Assembly: GCA_041656115.1 (NCBI GenBank)
Contig: JBBAED010000009.1
Span: 1 to 33,825 of the forward strand
Length of the DNA: 33,825 nt
Origin: Dehalococcoidales bacterium
GTDB taxonomy: Bacteria > Chloroflexota > Dehalococcoidia > Dehalococcoidales > UBA5627
Reading direction: 5' to 3'
Of the stretch, positions 16,446 to 24,428 are shown in pieces (position 1 is the first letter of the stretch; the number at the start of each line of letters is the position of its first letter). The position numbers and the translations under genes are program-made. The notes below the pieces were generated by a model. It made no database searches. It was given only the letters and a program-made list of their open reading frames with translations, and had not been told where the DNA came from.

Positions 16446-16709
16446 TTATTTGCGTAAGCCGAGTCGCTCGATAAGGCTTTTATAGCGGTTTACATCTTCT
16501 TTATTGAGATAGGTGAGTAAACGTCTTCTCTGTCCGATAAGCATAAGCAGGCTGCGCTTGGTATGATTGTCGTGTTTGTTGTTGATCATATGGCGTGTCA
16601 ACTGCTTGATTCTGGCAGTTAAAACAGCTATTTGCACCTCTGTTGAGCCTGTATCGCCTTCGTGAAGCTTAAACTCATTGATGATGTTTGCCTTTGTCTG
16701 GCTGTCCAA
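16446..16709 (-). CDS. rpsO: 30S ribosomal protein S15
   Basis: S15 binds the central domain of 16S rRNA early in 30S assembly. The 87-aa protein matches the family end to end. HEGDTGSTEVQIAVLTARI (about 16-34) is followed by RHMINNKHDNHTKRSLLMLIGQRRRLLTYL and ends LIERLGLRK. It is the first gene of the minus-strand operon continuing to pnp. In other bacteria S15 represses its own mRNA; the short leader here (about 30 nt) has no structure I can assign to that. Confidence 0.97.
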   Translation of the reverse strand: MDSQTKANIINEFKLHEGDTGSTEVQIAVLTARIKQLTRHMINNKHDNHTKRSLLMLIGQRRRLLTYLNKEDVNRYKSLIERLGLRK

Positions 16710-16742
16710 ATCTTAACTCCTGTATTGCATAAATTACGAAGA

Positions 16743-16772
16743 ATTATATCATAACTTAAGTGTGAGTGTAAA
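16743..16772 (-). promoter_or_regulatory. Promoter of the rpsO-pnp-dapB-asd-dapA operon
   Basis: On the minus strand, TTTACA (16772-16767), an 18-bp spacer and TATAAT (16748-16743) with an extended TGA just upstream give a near-consensus sigma70 promoter. Confidence 0.78.
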
Positions 16773-16805
16773 ACCAAAAGGAATTTTTCATACATACGAA
16801 TTACC

Positions 16806-16834
16806 TTGACTAACTCCGTTCAATAACATATATT
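16806..16834 (+). promoter_or_regulatory. Promoter of the ylxP-helicase pair
   Basis: TTGACT (16806-16811) is followed after 17 bp by TATATT (16829-16834). It lies 36 bp before the ylxP start and is divergent from the rpsO promoter. Confidence 0.75.
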
Positions 16835-16869
16835 GGGAGAAACCGCAGTTATCGTCTTTTAGAGGTTTC

Positions 16870-17160
16870 ATGAACATAGGAGTTTGTAAATTAAAGCTCA
16901 GGTTAGCCGAAAATATGTCGCTAAAAGGCAAACGGCAGGTTATTAAACCGATTATTGCCCTGGTTAAAAACAAATATAACGTTTCGATTGCCGAAGTTGA
17001 AGATAATAACCTGTGGCAGATTGCGACAATCGGGTTTAGTTTTGTTAGCAACGATTCAAAATATACCGATGAAGTAATTACCGCGATTATTAATTTTATT
17101 AACAGCGGCCGTTTTGAAGTTGAAATAATCAATCAAGAAATTGAAATTATTCCTTTTTAG
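16870..17160 (+). CDS. ylxP: YlxP-like DUF503 family protein
   Basis: This is a small 96-aa protein of the DUF503/YlxP family. The recognisable parts are the start MNIGVCKLKLRL, the segment SLKGKRQVIKPIIALVKNKYNVSIAEVE (about 17-44), and a beta strand near WQIATIGFSFVS. The predicted fold is ferredoxin-like alpha/beta. The biochemical function is not established; in many bacteria the gene sits between infB and rbfA. Here infB and rbfA are only 10 bp apart without it, and the gene instead lies two bases before an MrfA-type helicase, preceded by its own promoter. Confidence 0.85.
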   Translation: MNIGVCKLKLRLAENMSLKGKRQVIKPIIALVKNKYNVSIAEVEDNNLWQIATIGFSFVSNDSKYTDEVITAIINFINSGRFEVEIINQEIEIIPF

Positions 17161-17162
17161 TT

Positions 17163-19442
17163 ATGGATACGTCGTTATTTATTAAGCACATCAAGGCACA
17201 ACCCGAATATTGCGAGCAGCTGGTTCATTTGGAGCATATCCCCTCACGTGAGGCGCTCTATGCCGAAACAGAAAATCCGCTCAATCCCGATATTGAGGCA
17301 ACGCTCAAGAAAAAACGGATTTACCCGTTGTATTTACATCAGACACAGGCAATCGACAGCGTTCGCAGGGGCGAAAATGTTATGGTTGTAACCCCCAGCG
17401 CCAGCGGGAAAAGCCTTTGTTATAATATCCCCGTTATTGAAGAAATTATTGCCGACCCTTCCGCCCGTGCTTTGTACCTTTTCCCCACCAAGGCGTTAGC
17501 CCAAGACCAGTTATCAAAACTGCATTATATGTTTAGCCCCCAATTTATCGATAAGGAAAAAGCGGTTACTTTTGACGGCGACACACCGCAAGCGGAACGC
17601 GCCGAAATTAAAAAACAGGCTCGCATTGTGCTTACCAACCCCGATATGTTGCATGTCGGGATTCTGCCGAACCATGAGGATTGGCTTAGGTTCTTACGTA
17701 ACCTTAAATTCGTAATAATAGATGAGGCGCACAGTTACCGGGGTGTTTTCGGCTCGCATGTGGCGCTTGTTTTGCGCAGGCTCAGACGAATTTGCAATAA
17801 GTACGAAGCCAACCCGCAATTTATTTGCTGTTCCGCTACTGTTGATAACCCCTGCGAGCATATTGAAAATTTGGTGGGGGTACCTTTTAATATTGTTAAC
17901 GAAGACGGGGCTCCGCACGGACCCAAGGATTTTGCTTTTTGGAATCCGCCGCTTACCGATCCTTTAAAAGGCATCAGGCGCAGCAGTAACAGCGAAGCCA
18001 CCAATCTTTTTACCGAGCTTGTGCGGCATAATATCCGCACATTGACCTTTGCGCGAACGCGCCGTTTAACGGAATTAATTTTTAAATATTCAAAACAAAA
18101 GTTGGATGAATTGAGTCCGCACCATTCTCAAAGAATAAAACCTTATCGTGCCGGTTATTTGCCCGAGCAAAGGCGGCAGATTGAGCGTGAATTATTAAAC
18201 GGGCAATTAATGGGGGTTGTTGCCACCAACGCCCTGGAATTGGGCATCGACATCGGTGATTTGGATGCCACGGTGCTTACCGGCTACCCCAGCACGATTG
18301 CCAGCACTTGGCAGCAAGCCGGAAGGAGCGGCAGGGGCGGGCAGCTTTCACTTAGTTTTTTGGTGGGCTTGGATAACCCCCTTGACCAATATTTTATGCG
18401 CAATCCGGATGCTTTTTTTAAAAAAAGCTTTGAAAATGCACTTATTAACCCTCAAAATCATTACATATTAAGAGACCATTTGTTATGTGCCGCCTGGGAA
18501 TTACCGCTTAAACTATCCGATAATTATTATTTTGGCAGTACTTTTTCTGAGGCACTGGCCGAATTGGAATCCTGCGGCTTAATGCGACAAAGACACAGCC
18601 GTCGTTACCTTTCTCCTTCAATTAACTATCCCGCTCAGGGTGTTAATATTCGTTCGGCTTCGGCGGATAGCTTTATTTTAATCGATACGCAGACCAATTC
18701 GGTTTTGGAAACCGTTGAAGCCGGGTTAGCGATAATGCAAGTACACCCCGGGGCAATTTATCTCCATCAGGGCAATCCGTATCTGGTAACCTCATTGGAT
18801 ATTGAAGCCGGGATTGCCAAATGCGAACCGACAAACAGTGATTATTATACCGTTACCAAGGATTTAACCGATTTAACCGTTTTAAAAAAATTAAAAGAGA
18901 AAAAGTGCGGAAACATTGATGTTTGTTTGGGTGAAGTTGAGGTGATTACGGTGGTAACCGGGTTTAAAAAGAAGGCGCAATACAGCGAAGAAATATTGGG
19001 AGAAGAACCGCTTGATTTACCGCCGCAACGCCTGCGTACAATAGCGCTTTGGTTTGATATAACAAGCGCCGAGCTGGAAGTTTTAGAAAAAGAAGGCTTG
19101 GATCCTGCCGGCGGGCTGCATGCCGTAGAACACGCCGCAATCGGCATATTGCCGCTTTTTGCAATGTGTGACAGAAACGATATCGGTGGGGTGTCGACAA
19201 TAAATCATATCGATACCGGTAAGGCACAAGTCTTTATTTACGATGCTTATCCGGGTGGGGTGGGTATTAGTGAAAAAGGATATGATTTAATTACCGACTT
19301 ATGGCAAGCAACATTTAATGTCGTAAACAATTGCCCTTGTCAAGACGGGTGCCCCGCTTGTATTCAATCCCCCAAATGCGGAAACAACAATAATCCCCTC
19401 GATAAAAATGCCGCTCTGCATATTTTAAAAGATTTGCTATAA
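17163..19442 (+). CDS. DEAH-box helicase with C-terminal DUF1998 domain (MrfA/YprA type)
   Basis: This is a superfamily 2 DNA helicase of 759 aa, close in length to Bacillus MrfA, which takes part in mitomycin-adduct repair. Walker A is TPSASGKS (77-84) and Walker B is DEAH (187-190). Motif III is CSATVDNP, and the C-terminal helicase lobe carries ATNALELGIDIGDLD and QQAGRSGRGG. The DUF1998 domain ends with five cysteines at about 724, 726, 730, 733 and 739 (CPCQDGCPAC...C), the likely metal site. MrfA works with the exonuclease MrfB in Bacillus; no MrfB-like gene is seen here. It starts two bases after ylxP. A role in DNA repair is inferred from the family. Confidence 0.9.
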   Translation: MDTSLFIKHIKAQPEYCEQLVHLEHIPSREALYAETENPLNPDIEATLKKKRIYPLYLHQTQAIDSVRRGENVMVVTPSASGKSLCYNIPVIEEIIADPSARALYLFPTKALAQDQLSKLHYMFSPQFIDKEKAVTFDGDTPQAERAEIKKQARIVLTNPDMLHVGILPNHEDWLRFLRNLKFVIIDEAHSYRGVFGSHVALVLRRLRRICNKYEANPQFICCSATVDNPCEHIENLVGVPFNIVNEDGAPHGPKDFAFWNPPLTDPLKGIRRSSNSEATNLFTELVRHNIRTLTFARTRRLTELIFKYSKQKLDELSPHHSQRIKPYRAGYLPEQRRQIERELLNGQLMGVVATNALELGIDIGDLDATVLTGYPSTIASTWQQAGRSGRGGQLSLSFLVGLDNPLDQYFMRNPDAFFKKSFENALINPQNHYILRDHLLCAAWELPLKLSDNYYFGSTFSEALAELESCGLMRQRHSRRYLSPSINYPAQGVNIRSASADSFILIDTQTNSVLETVEAGLAIMQVHPGAIYLHQGNPYLVTSLDIEAGIAKCEPTNSDYYTVTKDLTDLTVLKKLKEKKCGNIDVCLGEVEVITVVTGFKKKAQYSEEILGEEPLDLPPQRLRTIALWFDITSAELEVLEKEGLDPAGGLHAVEHAAIGILPLFAMCDRNDIGGVSTINHIDTGKAQVFIYDAYPGGVGISEKGYDLITDLWQATFNVVNNCPCQDGCPACIQSPKCGNNNNPLDKNAALHILKDLL

Positions 19443-19443
19443 T
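19435..19443 (+). promoter_or_regulatory. Extended -10 promoter of lgt inside the helicase 3' end
   Basis: TGCTATAAT overlaps the helicase stop codon region and lies 43 bp before lgt. The same 9-mer precedes mtaB and the tRNA cluster. The -35 region is poor. Confidence 0.5.
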
Positions 19444-19485
19444 ATAAGGATATCGTAAAAATCGATTTATTCGAGCGGAGGACAA

Positions 19486-20295
19486 ATGATAAAAATTGGT
19501 GTCGATCCGATAATATTCTCCATAGGGCCTTTCCATCCCGGTTGGTACGGTCTGATGATATCCTTTGCCATTTTATTTGTCGTTTTTTGGACGGCCTATG
19601 AAATTAAAAAGGGCGCCCGCGTTACTTATGATAACTTGTTGACGGCGGCTATTGTTGCTATTCCGATGGGTGTAATTTTTGCCAGGTTAATGCATGTTAT
19701 TGACCGCTGGGACTATTACAGCCAGCATTTAAACAGGATTATCGGCGGAGAAGGTTTATCCATTTACGGGGGCATAATCGGAGCCCTCTTTGGAATATGG
19801 CTTTACAGTAAATTCAGCAAATTTAACTTTGGGCATCTCTTAGATATAATTGTCCCCGGTGTTGCCGTCGGGCAAGCCATCGGGCGTGTGGGTTGTATAT
19901 TAAACGGATGCTGTTACGGTGATAATACTACCGTTCCCTGGGGGATTGAATACACCAATCCCAACAGCTACGGATACGGCGCCGGCATTGTGCATCCGAC
20001 GCAGGCTTACGAGATTATTTTCATGCTTTTACTGTTTACATTGCTTTACAAACTGCGCGGAAAATTAAAGCCTGACGGGGCTTTGGCAATGGTTTATTTT
20101 GGAGCCTATGCTTTATGGAGGTTCTTTATCGATTTTATTCGCGAAGGAACGCCGTTTTTATTTGGCTTGCACCAGGCGCAGGTAATTGCCATTGTTATTT
20201 TAATTATTGTTGTTGCGCTGGCAATAAAAAATAGAGTAAGCTTTGTAATCAAAAAGGATACAAAAATAGAGAAAGAAGGCGAACTTGGAAACTGA
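19486..20295 (+). CDS. lgt: Prolipoprotein diacylglyceryl transferase
   Basis: Lgt transfers diacylglycerol from phosphatidylglycerol to the lipobox cysteine of pre-lipoproteins, in the cytoplasmic membrane. The 269-aa protein has about seven hydrophobic helices. It carries the family-type segments GEGLSIYGGIIGALFG (about 88-103) and IGRVGCILNGCCYG (about 131-144). A Tyr stands where many Lgt proteins have His in the HGG motif, and the GRxGN signature is replaced by GRVGCILN, so it belongs to a divergent branch. GGAGG precedes the ATG at 19486. The last 11 bases overlap ppa. Acceptor use by this divergent member is not proven. Confidence 0.85.
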   Translation: MIKIGVDPIIFSIGPFHPGWYGLMISFAILFVVFWTAYEIKKGARVTYDNLLTAAIVAIPMGVIFARLMHVIDRWDYYSQHLNRIIGGEGLSIYGGIIGALFGIWLYSKFSKFNFGHLLDIIVPGVAVGQAIGRVGCILNGCCYGDNTTVPWGIEYTNPNSYGYGAGIVHPTQAYEIIFMLLLFTLLYKLRGKLKPDGALAMVYFGAYALWRFFIDFIREGTPFLFGLHQAQVIAIVILIIVVALAIKNRVSFVIKKDTKIEKEGELGN

Positions 20296-20803
20296 TAACG
20301 AAAAAGAAGAACTTGTTTTTGAGGTTCTAATCGAAATACCGAAGGGCAGCCGTAACAAATACGAGTTTGATAAAAAGAGGCGGATGATTAAATTAGACCG
20401 TATGTTGTTCTCGTCGGTGCATTATCCCAGCGACTACGGCTATTTCCCGGAAACTTTAGCCTTAGACGGTGATCCGTTGGATGCGCTGGTGCTTGTCGGT
20501 GAGCCGACATTCCCCGGCTGTTTGGTTGATGTCAAGCCGATTGGGCTGTTTAAAATGTGGGATGAAAAGGGGCCGGATGAAAAAATTCTTTGTGTCCCGA
20601 TAAACGACCCGATGTGGAACTATCTGGAAACACTGGATGACGTCCCGCCTCATTTGCTGCGCGAAGTCGAGCATTTTTTCCGGGTGTATAAGGATTTGGA
20701 GAAAAAGAAAACGGGTGTTGAGGGGTGGAACAGGGATATTGACGAAACCCTGAAAATTATCGCTGAAGCTCAGGAGCGCTTTAAACAGTCCGAATCTGTG
20801 TAA
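20285..20803 (+). CDS. ppa: Inorganic pyrophosphatase, family I
   Basis: This soluble enzyme hydrolyses pyrophosphate to phosphate, pulling biosynthetic reactions forward. The 172-aa length is typical of family I. The protein shows EIPKGSRNKYEFDK (about 17-30), HYPSDYGYFPET (about 46-57), and the metal-binding DGDPLDALV motif with Asp61, Asp63 and Asp66. The start is TTG at 20285, within the lgt end (11-base overlap), with AGAAAGAAGG upstream. A strong terminator follows at 20827-20859. Confidence 0.95.
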   Translation: METDNEKEELVFEVLIEIPKGSRNKYEFDKKRRMIKLDRMLFSSVHYPSDYGYFPETLALDGDPLDALVLVGEPTFPGCLVDVKPIGLFKMWDEKGPDEKILCVPINDPMWNYLETLDDVPPHLLREVEHFFRVYKDLEKKKTGVEGWNRDIDETLKIIAEAQERFKQSESV

Positions 20804-20826
20804 CTTAATCATTGGTTTTTAATCAA

Positions 20827-20859
20827 GAGCCGACCTTAGAAAAGTCGGCTCCTTTTTTT
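20827..20859 (+). terminator. Intrinsic terminator after ppa
   Basis: A GAGCCGAC/GTCGGCTC stem (20827-20834 with 20844-20851) is followed by a run of seven T residues. Confidence 0.92.
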
Positions 20860-20927
20860 ATGCTGTCTTTTTACCTTTGTCATTCTGGGCGCCCTCTTGT
20901 TGTCATTCTGAAACACCTAAAACTCAC

Positions 20928-21019
20928 GTCTTTGCGAGGAGTGAGCCTTTAGGCGAACGACGTGGCAATCCCCAAGGAATTTAATCTATATGAGATTGCT
21001 TCGCTACGCTCGCAAAGAC
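20928..21019 (+). repeat. B element (92 bp)
   Basis: It begins GTCTTTGCGAGGAG and ends CTCGCAAAGAC. Together with the following A element it forms a 264-bp unit that is tandemly repeated at 21192. Short A-end fragments (TGTCATTCTG) lie just before it, at about 20878-20912. Confidence 0.9.
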
Positions 21020-21024
21020 ATTAG

Positions 21025-21180
21025 TGTCATTCTGAGCCTGCGAAGAATCTGGGGGTTAACGAATAGTGCAGTGTTCTTATAGCAACTAACGTCCGGGCGG
21101 TGCCTCTTTTTTATTGCCGAGGTGACCTCATAGCCTGTATTTCCCATCCTCTTAGATCTTTCACTGTGTTCAGGATGACA
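21025..21180 (+). repeat. A element (156 bp)
   Basis: The termini TGTCATTCTGAG and TTCAGGATGACA form an inverted pair. The interior holds a T-rich tract (GCCTCTTTTTTATT). Confidence 0.9.
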
Positions 21181-21191
21181 ATAATAGCAAC

Positions 21192-21283
21192 GTCTTTGCG
21201 AGGAGCGAGCCTTTAGGCGAACGACGTGGCAATCCCCAAGGAATTTAATCTATATGAGATTGCTTCGCTACGCTCGCAAAGAC
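21192..21283 (+). repeat. B element (92 bp), second tandem copy
   Basis: It is nearly identical to 20928-21019 and offset from it by exactly 264 bp. Confidence 0.9.
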
Positions 21284-21288
21284 ATTAG

Positions 21289-21444
21289 TGTCATTCTGAG
21301 CTTGCCGAAGAATCTAGGAGTTGGCGAATAGTGCAGTGTTCGGCTGCGGATTTTATAATAGGACGATGCGCTTTTTTGATTCTGGGCGACCCCATAGCTT
21401 AAATTTCCCGTCCTCTTAGATCCTTCATTTCATTCAGGATGACA
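21289..21444 (+). repeat. A element (156 bp), second tandem copy
   Basis: It has the same length and termini as 21025-21180 and is offset by 264 bp. The interior is more diverged than the neighbouring B copies. Confidence 0.9.
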
Positions 21445-21452
21445 AAAAAGAC

Positions 21453-21549
21453 CCGTTCGCCCTGAGCTTGTCGAAGGGTCCGACGAACGGGAAAAAACAA
21501 GGACTACCATCCAGCTGCCGTTATGGTTCGACAGGCTCACCACGAACGG
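21453..21549 (+). repeat. C element (97 bp)
   Basis: It begins CCGTTCGCCCTGAG and ends CTCACCACGAACGG, an inverted pair. Each half is itself a smaller palindrome. Confidence 0.87.
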
Positions 21550-21566
21550 CTGGAGTTTTTACCATT

Positions 21567-21722
21567 TGTCATTCTGAGCTTGCCGAAGAATCTAAGGGTT
21601 AACGGATAGTGCAGTGTTCGGCTAGCAAATCACGTCTGGACAGTGCCTCTTTTTTATTACCGAGGTGACCTCATGACCTAAACTTCTGTCCTCTTAGATC
21701 TTTCACTGCGTTCAGGATGACA
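21567..21722 (+). repeat. A element (156 bp)
   Basis: This is the third A copy in the block with exactly 156 bp between matching termini. Confidence 0.9.
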
Positions 21723-21732
21723 ATAGGGGGTG

Positions 21733-21765
21733 CCGTTATGGTTCGACAAGCCCACCATGAACGGC
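21733..21765 (+). repeat. Partial C element (second half)
   Basis: CCGTTATGGTTCGACAAGCC followed by CACCATGAACGG matches the second half of the C family; the first half is absent. Confidence 0.7.
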
Positions 21766-21784
21766 TAAACTTTACAACAATAAC

Positions 21785-21810
21785 AAAAAAGGAGCGGGGT
21801 TACCGCTCCT
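21785..21810 (-). terminator. Intrinsic terminator after plsY
   Basis: On the minus strand an AGGAGCGG/CCGCTCCT stem is followed by a T-run. It lies 24 bp past the plsY stop codon. Confidence 0.88.
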
Positions 21811-21833
21811 CCTGTACCATAACTTTTAAACGA

Positions 21834-22460
21834 TTAAAGCCTGTCTTTAAGATTCTTACGCCTAATTACCCGCCCCCAACTGCCGCCCTTGGCCTTCATT
21901 TCTTTAAGGCGCGGGATATAGCTTATAAAGGGCACCAGTATTAGTAATGCCGTGTACAGCACTAAATCCGGCCTGTCGTAAACCAGCCATGCAACAAAGG
22001 GGAAGCAGATCATCGCAATCCCGTAACTTAAAGTCGGGAATTTGGTAATAAGGAGCATAATCCCGAAAATGGTAAGTCCGATAAGTATTCCCCAAGGAAT
22101 GAAATAGATAATCGCACCGATAGCGGTTGCTCCGCCCTTCCCGCCCTTGAACTTAAGCCAAACCGGGTAGTTATGCCCTAAAACCACAATAAAACCACAG
22201 ATAAACATATAGAGGTTGGGGATATCCAGTACAAGGTCTGCCAAAGCTACGGCGGCAACCCCTTTTAAAACATCAACCGCCAGTACCGTAATCCCAACGC
22301 CCTTGCCAAGATTATAAAACGAATTCATAGCACCCATGTTATGGCTGCCAACGGTTCTTATATCGATTTTTTTGGCTAACTTACCGGCAATATAAGCGGT
22401 GGGGATGGAGCCAAGCAGGTAAGCCGCTATAAAGGCAACTGCAATTTTAAATATAATCAT
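21834..22460 (-). CDS. plsY: Glycerol-3-phosphate acyltransferase PlsY
   Basis: PlsY acylates glycerol-3-phosphate from acyl-phosphate, the first step of phosphatidic acid synthesis, in the cytoplasmic membrane. The 208-aa protein has about five hydrophobic helices and three family motifs: GSIPTAY with a following GSHNMGAMN (about 38-46), VDVLKG (about 63-68), and GHNYPVWLKFKGGKGGAT (about 96-113). The usual GSGNPGATN is altered to GSHNMGAMN. It has a GGAGG site 15 bp upstream and lies 40 bp after recJ, so the two are probably co-transcribed. Confidence 0.92.
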   Translation of the reverse strand: MIIFKIAVAFIAAYLLGSIPTAYIAGKLAKKIDIRTVGSHNMGAMNSFYNLGKGVGITVLAVDVLKGVAAVALADLVLDIPNLYMFICGFIVVLGHNYPVWLKFKGGKGGATAIGAIIYFIPWGILIGLTIFGIMLLITKFPTLSYGIAMICFPFVAWLVYDRPDLVLYTALLILVPFISYIPRLKEMKAKGGSWGRVIRRKNLKDRL

Positions 22461-22500
22461 ACCTGATATTTAATTCCTCCAAAATTGTGCTAGAATTATT

Positions 22501-24177
22501 TTACGTCGCAATATCCAAGATATTCAAGCGCAAGCGCTCTTCTCCTCGCCAACATTCCAGTCTTAAATTGTATACTATATCAATGTGGGAGTGTATATTT
22601 TTAAAGCACTTACCGAACCCGAAAGCGACCGCCTCCCAGTTTACGTTGTTTTGCCTGAGCCTGAATCTTAAATGTCCGCCGTTATTGCCCATTGTTTGGC
22701 AATCAATAACCTCAACATCATGGCTTACAAAAGTCGGAACAGGGTTTCCCATTCCAAAAGGCGCCAAGGTTTGCAGTAATTGGTAAGTCCGTCCTCCCAG
22801 TTGGGAGAACTTAACTTTGGCATCGATATCCAACCTGGGGCGCAAATCAAGCCCTTCTAATTGTTCTCCGGCCATTTGGTTCAGTCTTTCTTCCAGTTTG
22901 GACAGATTTTTAGTAGGCATTGTAAAACCGGCCGCTCTGGCATGTCCGCCGAAATCGCTTAGAAGGTCATGGCATTCATCAAGCGCTTTGATAATATTAA
23001 ACTCGGGAATACTTCGGCAGCTGCCGTTACTGGCTTTTTCTCCTATTTTAATAACAACGGAAGGACGGTAAAACAATTCCGAAAGCCGTCCGGCAACAAG
23101 CCCGATAACCCCCGGCGGATGGTCGGGGTCACTGGCAATAATTATCGGTGTTTCCCCTTTAGCTTCCACTTGTTCGCGCGCCTTTGCCAGTGAAAGGGCG
23201 GTTATTCTTTGGCGTTCAACGTTTTGTTCTTCCAATGCGAGTGCCAGTTCCTGCGCTTCTTCGGTTGAATCGGTTACCATCAATTTATAGCTGGTAAGCG
23301 CATTTTGCAGTCTGCCGGCGGCATTGAGGCGGGGTGCAAGCGACCACGATATTTCTTCGGTGCCGATACTTTCGATATTGATACCGGCTAACGTTGCCAT
23401 TTCTTTAATCCCCGGCCTGCAGTTTTTACTCATTACCTTCAATCCCTCTTTAACCAGATAACGGTTTTCCCCTAAAAGAGGCATCATATCGGCAACGGTT
23501 CCCAAGGCAACTAAATCAAGATAATTTTCAACGTCTTTTTCTTTGCCCATTCCGTTATAAAGGGCTTCCAAAAATTTATAAGCAACGCCGACCCCTGCCA
23601 GTTCCGTAAACGGGTACTTTGAATCCTCTCTTTTGGGGTCAACAACGGCGATTGCATTCGGCAGTTCTCCCAGCGGGGTGTGGTGATCGGTAATAATAAT
23701 ATCAAGCCCTTGTCTTTTAGCTTTTTTGACCTGAGAAATACCGGTTACGCCGCAATCAACCGTAATAACCAGCGATACCCCTTCTTTTCGGAGGTAATCC
23801 AGCGCGCTTGAGTTGAGGCCGTGCCCTTCCTTGATACGATGGGGAATATATGGGATAACATTGCCGCCGAGCGCCTTTAACCCTTCCACCAATACGGCGG
23901 TGCCGGTAATTCCATCGACATCAAAATCACCGTAAACAGCAATTTTTTCGCCCGAAAGCAAACCCTGGTAAATCCTGCCGGTTGCCTGATGGATATCCGG
24001 TAACAGTTGAGAGTCTCCGGAAAGACGCTTATCCGCCGCGGTAAAAGATTCTATTGCTTGCGGTTCGGTTATCCCGCGGTTATACATTAATTGTCTAATT
24101 AGAGGAGGGAATTCACAATCATTAATCGGATGACCGTGCGGTACTGGCGGGAAGAGATTCCAGCGAAGATGTTTCAA
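22501..24177 (-). CDS. recJ: Single-stranded-DNA exonuclease RecJ
   Basis: RecJ degrades single-stranded DNA 5' to 3' in recombination and mismatch/excision repair. The 558-aa length matches the bacterial core. DHH-family motifs are clear: YGDFDVDG with Asp84, Asp86 and Asp88, VITVDCG with Asp141, and TDHH at 163-166. The DHHA1 part carries ASNGSCRSIPEFN and GGHARAAGFTM (about 382-422). An OB-like C-terminal domain follows. The start codon is at 24177. It is the first gene of a minus-strand pair with plsY and is divergent from mtaB. Confidence 0.95.
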   Translation of the reverse strand: MKHLRWNLFPPVPHGHPINDCEFPPLIRQLMYNRGITEPQAIESFTAADKRLSGDSQLLPDIHQATGRIYQGLLSGEKIAVYGDFDVDGITGTAVLVEGLKALGGNVIPYIPHRIKEGHGLNSSALDYLRKEGVSLVITVDCGVTGISQVKKAKRQGLDIIITDHHTPLGELPNAIAVVDPKREDSKYPFTELAGVGVAYKFLEALYNGMGKEKDVENYLDLVALGTVADMMPLLGENRYLVKEGLKVMSKNCRPGIKEMATLAGINIESIGTEEISWSLAPRLNAAGRLQNALTSYKLMVTDSTEEAQELALALEEQNVERQRITALSLAKAREQVEAKGETPIIIASDPDHPPGVIGLVAGRLSELFYRPSVVIKIGEKASNGSCRSIPEFNIIKALDECHDLLSDFGGHARAAGFTMPTKNLSKLEERLNQMAGEQLEGLDLRPRLDIDAKVKFSQLGGRTYQLLQTLAPFGMGNPVPTFVSHDVEVIDCQTMGNNGGHLRFRLRQNNVNWEAVAFGFGKCFKNIHSHIDIVYNLRLECWRGEERLRLNILDIAT

Positions 24178-24428
24178 ATCGTTTCCTCTCTACTCTTCGC
24201 AACATTTGTTTTCTCCCGGCTGTAGCCGATAGCTTAGCGCCGGGATCGGTTATATCGTGCTGCCGCTACCGTATAACATATGTTAAGAGTGATGAATATT
24301 CTGCTATTTATAACATAATTTTAACTTAAACTGCAAGGATACGCTCCTTTTGCTATAATTTTCTAAACGGGAGAGTTTTTATATTATTTAAAAGTTCCAT
24401 TTAATTTTGGTTACGGAAAAGGTGCGGT
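24178..24428. other. Divergent intergenic region between recJ and mtaB
   Basis: This 251-bp gap has no gene or A/B/C repeat. It holds an inverted repeat (TCCCGGC at 24214-24220, GCCGGGA at 24239-24245) enclosing a small GGCTGTAGCC hairpin. That is possibly leader structure for recJ, but no T-run follows on either strand. The mtaB promoter lies at the right. Confidence 0.5.
24351..24359 (+). promoter_or_regulatory. Extended -10 promoter of mtaB
   Basis: TGCTATAAT lies about 70 bp before the mtaB start. The -35 region (CTGCAA, 17 bp upstream) is weak. Confidence 0.55.

Noticed and set aside
20861..21784. Possible CRISPR array
   Set aside because: Repeats are long, of three kinds, inverted, and unevenly spaced, with no unique 30-40 bp spacers and no cas genes.
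24214..24245. Terminator or operator in the recJ-mtaB gap
   Set aside because: The arms are 7 bp with an 18-nt centre and no T-run on either strand; kept only as an inverted repeat of unknown meaning.
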